Below, piece after piece: positions 34,343 through 43,744 of a DNA stretch of 64,000 nt. Source of the DNA: Ganoderma boninense (Eukaryota > Basidiomycota > Agaricomycetes > Polyporales > Polyporaceae); contig CM035304.1 in assembly GCA_002900995.3 (NCBI GenBank), positions 4,094,363 to 4,158,362 on the forward strand, given 5' to 3'. Positions within the stretch are counted from its first letter, which is position 1. Every line of letters begins with the position of its first letter. Under the pieces are notes generated by a model. The model did no database searches. It was not told where the DNA came from and worked only from the letters and a program-made list of their open reading frames with translations. A program made the translations under genes and the position numbers.

Positions 34343-35176
34343 GTGATGACGCGGAGCAAACGTACGCCTATCTGGGAACAGAGGCGCTTAATACTAAATA
34401 GTACCCAACCGCCGACCATACCCTTCCATGTCAATCAGCTCAACCCCTCAGGACGCTCTCATAACTCCTCATTTGCGACTCCTGCCTCTGATTCTACCGA
34501 GTCTTGCATCGCTACGACCTGGTTATACGCCTTCTCCGCGACCGCCGCCTCTAAGTTTTTCGACGCCGTATTCGAGGCCATTTATCACGGCACGGCGACG
34601 GAATCCGACTACGACACACTCGGGCGAGCGATCATGCCCCCAAGAGATTATGCTTCTGGTTTCTACACTAATGTCGCAAAGCGGACCTTTGACTTGTACG
34701 TCCTGTTCTATCGATTCACTCATTTGTCCGTTCTTCTTAGAACCCGTCGCATAGCGTGCAACGCACCTTCGTTGTATGGTTCGTGATGTGGCGGCGGAAG
34801 AAGGCGCAGGGCATAGCGGCACACCCGGGCCCATTCACCGACAATGGATTGCCCATATTGAAAAAGCTCGCATGTGGGTCGTCCAGCGTGATCCTCCGCG
34901 ATCCGTCATTCATCGCGCCAACAGACGTCTGATTCGCCTTTCGTAGACTGGAAGGATTCTGCTGTGCGCAACCTTGGCAGGTATCCTGAGTTCTGGAGAT
35001 ATAAGCGTACGGAGCCAGGTGAGCTAATCTGGACGGACGCGAGTCTAGTAGGGGATGAGTTCAACGGGAACGCCGTTGAAGTCGAACGACTGAGGTCCTC
35101 CAACCCCATCGTGTCCGCCCACGTTCCACCCTCTCCCGTCGAGATGGCGCCGTCTATGTCCACTGCCGTCGTCTAG
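34343..35176 (+). CDS. unrecognised multi-exon coding stretch
   Basis: First piece: FATPASDSTESCIATTWLYA, FFDAVFEAIYHGTATESDYD, AIMPPRDYASGFYTNVAKRT then FDLY and a GTACGTCC donor at about 34697. Second piece after an acceptor near 34740: NPSHSVQRTFVVWFVMWRRK, AHPGPFTDNGLPILKKLACG, to a stop near 34931. Third piece: AVRNLGRYPEFWRYKRTEPG, ELIWTDASLVGDEFNGNAVE, to TAG at 35174. The pieces look coding and lie on one strand, and may be one gene with the repeat region that follows. Not recognised. Confidence 0.35.
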
Positions 35177-35754
35177 AAAAACAGGCACCCATCCGGGAAC
35201 GTCAACGCCTGCCGTCCATCTTCGTCGCGGTCGCGCGGGGAGCCCCCCTCCTGTGTCATCGCAAAGCGTGGCGCAATACGCTGCCCGGCAACGACGCGTG
35301 GCTGCCGGACATGCGTCGTTTGCCGCGACTGCTCAACACAGGCGCCCATTCCCTCCAGCCCGGTCGTACGATACTCTCATGAGTCCATACAGCGCTGGCA
35401 CCGCTCGCAAATAAGATTGCAGGACAAGATGTTCAAAGCGAAGTCGATGGAGTTTGAGCACGCCCAACGCTCTTGATCCCATCCGACCATGACTTACGCA
35501 GCTCCGTTGTCTCACCGCAAGTCGCGACGGCGACGTCTTCCCCGCTATCTCTCCCCTGTCCGGACAGTCGGACGGGCTCAGTTGGATCCCTCCCTCTAGA
35601 GGGTTCCAACCCGACTGTCGCGCCTCGCGCGCGCGTACCATTCGAATTCCTCTCTCGGCTTCCTGGAGATGAGCCGCTTGCATGTGGAGAACTCAGGCAA
35701 CCCCGTTCGTAGCGGTCATGGACATGCCAGCGTTAGTCCAGGAAGTTCGCGGGC

Positions 35755-36655
35755 ATGCCAAGCAGATACCCGAACGCCTATGCTCCAAGCGAGTCCGCCA
35801 ATCAAGTTGGTTACAGCTCTGCGAACGTCAAGGGGGGCTACCACAACGCCGCGACGACCAACCCCGCAGGCAACTACTACAACACCGCGGCGATGCCGAT
35901 GTTCGCGAACGGGAGTAGGACCATGAACGCCCAACCATACAACACGACAGCGACGGCCGAGGTGTGGGGCACGACCACGAACGCTCAGTCTTCGGCGATG
36001 TTCGCAAATGGGGGCGCGACCACGAATGCCAATATGATCGGGCACGGAATTATATCCATGAATACCACAGGCAACTACGACAATGTCGCGATGATGCCGA
36101 TGTTCGCGAACAGGAGTGCGACTACCAACGACGAGTTTCCAATGATGTTCGCGAACGAGGGCGCGACCATGAACCCCCATTCCCCGGCGATGTTCGCAAA
36201 CGGGGGCCCGGCCACGAACCCCTTGTCCCCAGCGATGTTCGCGAACGGGGCCCCGGCCATGAACGCCCTGTCTCCGGTAATGTTCGCACCAAGTTCGCAC
36301 AAGGGGTTGCGGCCACGAACGCTCAGCCTCCGGTGATGTTCGCGAACGACGGCACGCACACCCAATCCCCAGCGACGTTCGCAAACGGGGGTATGCGTGC
36401 CCAGTCTCCTACGACGTTCGCGAACGGGGGCACGATGATCAACGCCCAGCCTCCAGTCACGTACACCAACGCCGAGAAGACTCCAATTTACAACAGCGCG
36501 GAAGCGGTCACCATGCAGGAAAACGCGTACGCGAACGCCGAGACTGCTTTGCAGCGGAATGCGACTCATGAGGACGCCGAGATGACTGCCGTACGCGCAA
36601 ACGCACGCCAACACGACATACGAGCGCAGGGACGACTGCTGTCAACCGAAACATG
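35755..36655 (+). repeat. coding tandem repeat, unit about P-x-MFANGGA-x-x-N-(A/P)
   Basis: A plus-strand frame carries at least ten imperfect units of 12-16 codons built on MFANG and TTN/TMN, for example PAMFANGGPATNPLSPAMFA. At about 36295 the frame shifts at a local duplication (GTTCGCACC/AAGTTCGCAC) and the next frame carries on: PPVMFANDGTHTQSPATFA, TFANGGTMINAQPPVTYTN, then a non-repeat tail (NAYANAETALQRNATHEDAE) to TGA at 36654. Asn/Ala/Gly/Thr-rich, low complexity. Upstream codons YNSANV-type (NQVGYSSANV, NAATTNPAGNYYNTAAMP) belong to the same frame. Role unknown; such repeats occur in fungal surface or adhesion-like proteins, but no signal peptide is seen here. Confidence 0.55.
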
Positions 36656-36659
36656 AACG

Positions 36660-37490
36660 CGATGTATTCCGAGGCAATCACTGCAGGCGGGAGCGCGGCT
36701 TACGGGAGACCTGCGGGGCTTCGTGAACACAACGATGGAAAAACGGCGAACCACACGGAAGGACGTGCGCATGCGAAAGTCGTCAAGAAGTAAGTCGCCG
36801 CAGTCTTTTGAGGGACGGTGCAGTCATGCTGACATTTCCATATCGCGTTAGGACGTTCAGTTGAGTGGAGTTCTGATCGCTCGTGTTTGCTTGAAAGCCC
36901 AGGATAGCCCAGGGTCGTTCGATTAGTTGCAGCTGTTCTCAGTGCTCGCTCAGATAATGCCCACTTGACTGTGAAAATGTCTGTCTGATGTATCTCAAGT
37001 GGTGTTTGTGGACTCTTAAAGCAGATGTACACACGCATATGTCGAATTACTATGCCAATTCGCCCGAAGAGCTGTTCTAATCTTGGGAACCTCATGACAA
37101 CTTGACGGCCAATACATAAGTGCATGATGCATGCGTCACAAGGCGTCTTATGTACTGAATACAAATACATCTAGCGTATGGGTCCGATCCACAAAGTGCT
37201 CCCATCGACCCCTCCATCTCCTTGATAGTCGTCTTGAACTCCTTGAGCATATTCCGTCTGCACTGTAGCACTATCGTACTCTATTGTTCGTGGATGTACC
37301 TGCTCGTCAACGTCTGCTTCTCCATCCTCTTCGGTCTACCAAGTACGTCGCTCGTTGAATGCCTCGACATCGCCTCCGACTGGTTGAGGGAATGCCATGC
37401 ATCCATCTTGCCACGCACCCTTTCTGATGCATTGTACACCCCTCAGCCTGCGGAAAGTCAGGTGGGTCCGATCCGAGGTTGTCCCAAAGT
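36660..37490. other. stretch with nothing recognised
   Basis: Short frames only. The left part is probably the 3' flank of the repeat-containing gene. Confidence 0.3.
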
Positions 37491-37498
37491 CGCGAAAG

Positions 37499-38592
37499 CT
37501 AGTAGTGTCGGAAGAGTAGTTGCCGCTCTTGCTCGCGCGTGAGAGTGGCAGGTGTACCTGCGCTCATGGAGATAGCGATGGTCTCGGAATTGCCGTTCAA
37601 AGTCCAGTTTGCGCCTGCGGAGGTGACATAGGGATAGCGTGAATATTGTTCACCGTTCTCCACCACGCCGAGCTCGAAGTTCTCGCCCATCTCAAGCAGC
37701 TGGATGTAGTACGCATAGCCCTGCAGCTGTCGCTCATGTCCTCCGACTCGAGAGCATGGACGGGGCGGAGGTCTCGGGCGACAATGCGATCGACCCATCG
37801 TTCTGCAACGTAGTTGACGAGAGTGCAAAAGAAGGCGACTTCGAGCAGACAATTCATCCACGAGGAGAAGCAGCGTAGCGCGCCAGTCGCGGACCGTGCA
37901 AACCAGGCACTAAGGGAAGTAGTACGTTGACGACCCAACTCTCGATCTCGATAGACGGGCAATGATATTTATTTGTCATTTCTGCGATTATCAAGAACCG
38001 CTCGACGTCCGTTGCTGGAAGTATCGTATACTTGCAGCTTTGGAGGCCTGCGGCTTCATGTAATGACAGCGTTAGACTTGACCTTGTTGCTTGAAGACTC
38101 TAATAGCGACAAAGAGCAGGGCGCAAAAAGGCTCCACAGGCTCTGCATGAAGACGGACTGGGTTCTTGTCGGAACAACCTTCTGCGCTGCCGAGTCGCGG
38201 ACCGGCCTATAGGCATCCTGAGCATGTCCTGGGATGTAGAAGAATCTCGATCAAAGAAGTATCGAAGCACCTACAACGTCCGCAAACAAGTCAGTAACAC
38301 ACATCGCGGGGCAAACGAGCATCCAAATTGGCGGTAAATGTCAACTCTGCGCCAGCACGCCCAAGACCTCAGCCATAGACTCGGCTGAAAGCGCAGTAAG
38401 CAAGGAAGTTCCACCACGCACCTTAAAAATTGTAGCATTCACGCGAATGACCCAATCAGCCTCATCAGCCGTCAGCGTAGTATTCCAGATATTGTACAGC
38501 GGGTTGTCCATTTTATCGCGCGGCCCAGGGCTTTGACAAAACTTGGAGGCTACCTTTTCGCGCAAACTACCTGTCGTGCACCGAAGGGTCAT
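37499..38592 (-). CDS. hypothetical minus-strand coding pieces
   Basis: Two pieces look coding: NPLYNIWNTTLTADEADWVI followed by RVNATIFKVRGGTSLLTALS (38490-38344, ends with a stop), and LQGYAYYIQLLEMGENFELG, then VENGEQYSRYPYVTSAGANW, to a stop at 37499. They lie 500 bp apart and may be separate relics. No family recognised. Confidence 0.25.
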
Positions 38593-38929
38593 TCCTGCTG
38601 CCCTTCAATGTACGTACCACAGAAGGTCGCTTGACTCCAAACGGTTAACTGAATTTCCAAGATGTTGAGACCTAGCAGTTTATCACCCTAAGTATCGTTC
38701 AAGTAAGCGTCATTGGCGTTGTGTCTCCGTCCCTGGAGAGCGTAACACACGCTCGTCTTCGCCCCGCTCGGCGGGAGTCGGCGCAAATAGCGGGGTGTTC
38801 GACTACTTGACATAGTAGCGGGGCCCGCAAGGTCTGGACGAGGAAAGAGGGAGTTGCACTCTCGCACATCCTAATAGAAGGCACTCCTCGGAGGGGCTGG
38901 GGAAGGGCTACGTTGACCTGAGTTGTAAG

Positions 38930-39230
38930 GCAGCACTAGCTCGTGAGCTCGTCCTGAAATCGTCCGGTTGATGGCTTCTGGCTAACAATAGACAGGAGAA
39001 AGGCCAACTACTCATCATAATAGGAAACGACGCGTATGAGTTTCGCGTTGACAACTGGTACAGCGGCCCATTACACAACATGAGATGGATTTCATTTCTC
39101 AAGACGCTGCGCAACCCCTGGCTTATAGATCAGAAGAAGAAGCTATCGCACAAAGGTATAAGCGGAGCGACAAGACAAATGGCGCGAAGACAATGCTGGC
39201 CGGGGATGTATTTCGACAAGCTTTACACAT
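38930..39230 (+). CDS. unrecognised small coding stretch
   Basis: All three plus frames are partly open. The best candidates are GNDAYEFRVDNWYSGPLHNM (39020-39082) and MDFISQDAAQPLAYRSEEEA (39080-39145) with a stop at 39232. The two overlap, so only one can be right. No domain recognised. Confidence 0.25.
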
Positions 39231-39339
39231 TTGAGCGAGTGCGACTGTGACTGCTTAGCAACATAGACAACGTCGTCGGTGAGGAGATAAAGACACGGAG
39301 AATCCACCAGCGAGCGACGGGACCAATGGAATCAGACGC

Positions 39340-40190
39340 GAGAACGACGAGAGTGAAAAAGGACAATGACGGCAAAAGTGAGAAGGGACGAGGACAGCGA
39401 CGAGAAGGGGGGAACGAGGGCGACGATAAGAGGGGGTGAGGAGAGGGCCCAGAAGGGGACAGACGAGAAGGGGGACGAGAAGTGGGGGATGAGGACGGCA
39501 GCGAGGACGAGGCCGACGAGAAGGGGGCAACGAGGACAGTGAGGGGATGGGAAAGGGAGAACAAGGGGGAGGGGAGGACGAGAGGGAGGGACGGGGACAG
39601 CGAGGGGACGAGGACGGCGAGGGGATGAGGACGGCAGCGAGGACGAGGCCGACGAGAAGGGGGCAACGAGGACATGAAGGGGCAATGGGAAGGGGAGAAC
39701 AAGAGGGAGGGGAAGGGGAGGACGAGAGGGAGGGGACGGGGACAGCGAGGGGACGAGGACGGCGAGGGGATGAGGACGGAGCGAGGACGAGGCCGACGAG
39801 AAGGGGCAACGAGGACAGTGAGGGGGCAATGGGAAGGGGAGAACAAGGAGGACAAGAGGGAGGGGACGGGGACAGCGAGGGGACGAGGACGGCGAGGGGA
39901 CAAGGGCGACGAGGACGATGGCGACGAGAAGCAACGAGGACAGTGAAGGGGCGATGGGAAAGGGGGGATGAGAGGGAGGGGAAGGGGGGATGAGAGGGAG
40001 GGGAAGGGGACAGCGAGGAGGTCAGCGAGGAGGTCAGCGAGGACGGCGAGAGGATCAACGAGGACGGCGAGAGGATCAACGAGGACGGCGAGAGGATCAA
40101 CGAGGACGATGGGCAAGGGAAGGGAGGAAAATGGGAAAAGGGGGGAAAAGGGGGGGACGAGGATGGCGAGGCGGGGTTGATGGCGCCTTG
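39340..40190. repeat. purine-rich GC-rich minisatellite, about 850 bp
   Basis: Almost pure purine on the plus strand: nested repeats of GACGAGGACGGCGAGGGG-like units. A higher-order block containing GGGATGAGGACGG recurs near 39485, 39620, 39765 and (altered) 39895, a period of roughly 130-145 bp. At 40010-40100 a 21-bp unit (AGGATCAACGAGGACGGCGAG) is repeated three to four times. Because few stops arise in such DNA, long frames exist on both strands (minus strand reads Ser/Pro/Leu-rich), but these are by-products of composition. Confidence 0.85.
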
Positions 40191-40420
40191 CAGAGGAAGA
40201 GGAGCGGCAATTGAAAAGATTGAAACTTCGATAATATTTGGCTCTATCGGAGTTCCATTCGCCAAACTCAGTCAATACGCGTAATCTCCAACTCCCTCAG
40301 AGTCAGCACTCCCTCCGTTCGTCTCTCTCCCGAGCTCTGGCTCAGGTCACTTTGTCTTGACCTATATGTATATATCCCGGTAGTTCTGATCACCATGGCC
40401 ATGCTTCCCTTAGTCTCTTC

Positions 40421-41450
40421 ATGCCGAAGTCGACTCATACCCCCCTTCACAACTCCACCCGCCGTCTGGAGCCTTATGACAGGCGTGTTGAAGCAATTTC
40501 TTCCCGAGTTCGGCTCCCTGCCGTCCGGCGGAAGTCGCCCATGCCCTCAGACGTCTTCGTACGGGCTTTGATGGCTGAGGATACTTACACCCTAGAGGAA
40601 GGAGAGGCAGAGCTGAATATCAGGTTGGAGTTGTGTCTTTTTGTCGATGTCATCCCGGTACGTCTGCAGCCTCAGCGCCGAATGTCTCTCCTTACAGAGT
40701 CCAGGGCAAGAGCAAGGGTTCTTCTGTTGGCCCGGATACCTTTATCCTCACCCTTGCCTCTTGGTCACCGCTTCCGGTACCATGCCAGCCCATGGTCACT
40801 TTGCAGCTAGACCATTTCGTCGGAGTGGACCGGGCTGGCCCCACTGCCCCGTGGTGGGTTGCTGACGTCCGTGGAACTAGGACGAGCCCTCTCAAGTTCC
40901 TTCGTACGGCCCACTGGGTTCGCAAGCAGGTCAAAGCCATGCTCTCTTCCACCGTCTCGACGCTGGATCTTGACACAGTCCGTGGCTGTTCGTCGCTTGT
41001 AGAGAAGATTGACACACTGATCGTAAGTCATTCGGCCGTTATCATCTATAGTCCACTCATCGATTCTACCAAAGGCGACCTACGAGCGTTGGCAGCTCTC
41101 CAAGAAGGCGTCCAAGAGTCCCCGAGTCAAATCCCCCCCTCGACCTCGGCCACTCCGCCGTCAACCGCATTCGCCAGACACACCAGCTTCAGGAAGTTCG
41201 CCTGGGGATTTGGGCCCTGCCAAATCAGACATGTAGTTGCTTTGCGTTTGATCAATTTTCGCGGTGTATTTCTTGTTTTCTTGATGCTGAACACTGTACA
41301 CTTGTCTCCCTGACATCGGTGACCTCCCGTGGAGCCGAATTTGACTGTCATGTAGTATACTGTCGGCTCTATCGAGACCCCCAAAGCGATCCTGAACACC
41401 GCCCCTTCCTTGCATCGTCTCAGAACTCTAGCCTATATTCACTTCTGGGG
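40421..41450 (+). CDS. unrecognised multi-exon gene or relic
   Basis: Coding-like exon 40780-41220: QLDHFVGVDRAGPTAPWWVA, TSPLKFLRTAHWVRKQVKAM, STLDLDTVRGCSSLVEKIDT, LRALAALQEGVQESPSQIPP. A further piece AEFDCHVVYCRLYRDPQSDP runs to a stop at about 41458, possibly a last exon. The 5' part (40421-40640) has GYLHPRGRRG-type and MAEDTYTLEEGEAELNIRLE frames in different phases. Not recognised. Confidence 0.35.
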
Positions 41451-41639
41451 ATTGAGTAGAAAACCAAGATGCTCGTTCGGGAGGCTCTACTTACTTTGAG
41501 TACGGAGCTTCGAATAGAGTATCATTATGCGACGACTGCATTCATTCGAGATGACTTGGCGGAGTATGGAATTGCCTATCGCGAATTACACGCGTGTGCA
41601 CTTACAGTCCTTGCATTCATCTGCGGCGCGTTTCGGTCG

Positions 41640-42330
41640 GCGAGCTAAACGTGAATCAGGTGTTCGAGCCTGTCACAGTTGGGCACAAGGTGTGTGCGGC
41701 CAAGTAAGATAGGCCGCGAAGACGGGCATCGTCGTCGGTGCTCTGAGAGCCGGCGCTGGACGTTGTTTGACCGACCGGCTTTGATGCGAACACGGTCGGG
41801 GCGGAGGGGGTCTAGTGGCGACGAGGTCATAGCCGTCATCGCCTCACGAAACGCGCCGTGCCTGCGATACCTACCTCTCAGCTTAAGGGCGTATATTTAA
41901 CCCAAGCCATCGTGCTTGGCCTTGGGATTGCGCACCAAATGCCTGAGTACCACTTGCGTGCGTGGTTCGAGTGTTGTGGGAATGAAGTCTGGGATGGGTT
42001 AGAAGGCATGGTACAACCGCGGCCGCGCCCCCTTATCTCGAAAGCGGGTGGCGGAAATCCTGCGCTTCGCGGGAAGCGCAGTAAATTGGCCAGAGGTATG
42101 AGGGTCTTGTAGCGGTCCCCCGATGTATGTAATTTGCTGCATCGGGGGCATACGCGACAGCGTCCCATTGTCGAGCCGTGAACGTGAGCCTTGGCTGGGT
42201 AGATATGTGGATATATGTAGCTATCGGCTGGGGGGAGGAGTGAGGGCACAGGGGACCAGAGAATATGACTCGTCTCGTCTCGATGCAGGTTTTGATGGGG
42301 GCTTGACAGAAGCAAGCCAACGCTTCGTTG
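41640..42330 (-). pseudogene. DUF1766 / T5orf172 protein relic, copy M
   Basis: Inverted homologue of the relic at 30.9-31.7 kb. From 42180: MGRCRVCPRCSKLHTSGDRY, KTLIPLANLLRFPRSAGFPP (aligned with the other copy in the same frame), then RPDRVRIKAGRSNNVQRRLS, EHRRRCPSSRPILLGRTHLV, PNCDRLEHLIHV followed by TAG at 41645. DRV-IK-GRS-NV-RRL-EH and the later H/E positions are the T5orf172-type core. The second half between the Cys segment and the core is decayed. After the stop LADRNAPQMN continues the alignment with copy P. Confidence 0.6.
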
Positions 42331-42379
42331 AGGTATAGTCTTCCTAAAGGCTCGCCAGCTCAGCAAAACGAACGACTGT

Positions 42380-42870
42380 GCTTTAATGCATTCACAGTTT
42401 CATTAGATAAAAATATGACGCTACAGCACTGCAGAGCGCACGGTCAGTTTGGAACGACGTCGAAAATAAGACGAAACCCGAGTGCCTACGAGACCCTGAC
42501 GAGCCCGTAGGTGGTGACCCACAGCACTCTAGCCCAGACACACGTGCGTGAGCAGATGAACTCGCTCGAAGTAGCAGGAGGGCCACGTCCTGAAGTACGT
42601 TCTCCTTCTCCGCAAGCATACGGTCCTTCAACGGGGGGGCCTGCCGCCGCGTCGGCTGTGTATTCGTCTTCGTCTTTGGCGCCATTGTGCGTTTGCGTTG
42701 CCACATGCGGTGCGTCTCGAGGTCGACCTCCCGTGCGCTCGCGAGCATGGCGCGTACATCCAGCCGTACTCGTGGCCTGGTTTGAGGAGCGTCGGCGGGA
42801 TGGCGCACTCCGTGTTAAAGAACCTCTCAAAACGGTTGCATTGCAGGAACTCACCGCTGCAAAGAAGGTG
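42380..42870 (-). CDS. hypothetical basic coding piece
   Basis: Minus-strand VRLDVRAMLASAREVDLETH then RMWQRKRTMAPKTKTNTQPT and PP-LKDRMLAEKENVLQ (42760-42590) looks like a basic exon and ends at a possible GTAC donor. The plus strand is equally open here (NSLEVAGGPRPEV), so the call is weak. Not recognised. Confidence 0.25.
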
Positions 42871-43049
42871 GAGGAGGGGGACGGATGAAGGCATAATTGG
42901 GGTAAGTCGAGAAGATAGAGGGCCCTTGCACGGGTTCGGGGTGACGATCTGTAAAGACATGTTTGAGTACAGCTGTGATCATGCGAGACATGCGTTGAGA
43001 CCCAAGGGCTGTGCGTGGACGTGGGACAGATCTTTTCTTTTCTTGTGAT

Positions 43050-43740
43050 GCGGAGAGCTGCTAGTTGGCATCAGGAAATTGGCCGTGGGCTGAGATGAAC
43101 GTCCATCACTTGTAAGACTCTTGTAAGGCGCTGGAAGTGTGGCGTGCGATTGTATTGACATGTTGGGGCATGCGAGGCAAGCATCAGTCTGACAGTCTGT
43201 TCCGCCATAGGTCAAGAGTGGTGTCTATGTCCAAGCACGCGATCTGCTCCGTGAGGCAGGTGGGGTGAGACAGTAAGGTGCTTGCACCCTGAATATGATG
43301 GTTGCATTGCAGCAACCGGGAAGTGAAGCCTGAGGATACATTGGTACTAGTACTAGTATTGTTCAAGTGGAATAGTGTCTGTAAAATATGATAAATTCAG
43401 TGTGTACTCTTGTAGTAAACTCGTCCGAAATGGCAGGGGAGAGCCTCCCGCCATGAGGCAGAATCACCTAGCTTCGCAATGCGGCAGCCACGGAGACGAG
43501 GAGGCTTGGGCGCTAGGAGCATCCGCACAGCCGGCTCCGAGACTGCGCACGCTGGTCGCTGACGAGATTCGTGGGTGGCGGCGAGGCTCCGTCGCGCTCT
43601 GCGTGACGCTCTGCGGGAAAGCGGGTGAGCGAGAATCCCCAACTATCAGGAGCGACGCAACGCTTCGAGCGTTACGCGCGAATCCCGCCAAAACCAGGAG
43701 CGAGCGAACTGTGCTCACAACACTGAAATGATTAGTAGCT
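43050..43740. other. stretch of unknown origin at the 3' end of the DIRS-like element
   Basis: From 43740 down to about 43440 the DNA no longer matches the tyrosine recombinase. Long Ser/Ala/Arg frames on both strands reflect GC-rich composition. Could be element terminal sequence or unrelated insertion. Nothing recognised from 43050 to 43430. Confidence 0.3.
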
Positions 43741-43744
43741 AGGT

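Noticed and set aside
39223..40275. Long minus-strand ORFs (350, 336 and 200 codons), Ser/Pro/Leu-rich
   Set aside because: They lie on a purine-rich minisatellite that lacks stops in several frames at once; no motif or codon bias.
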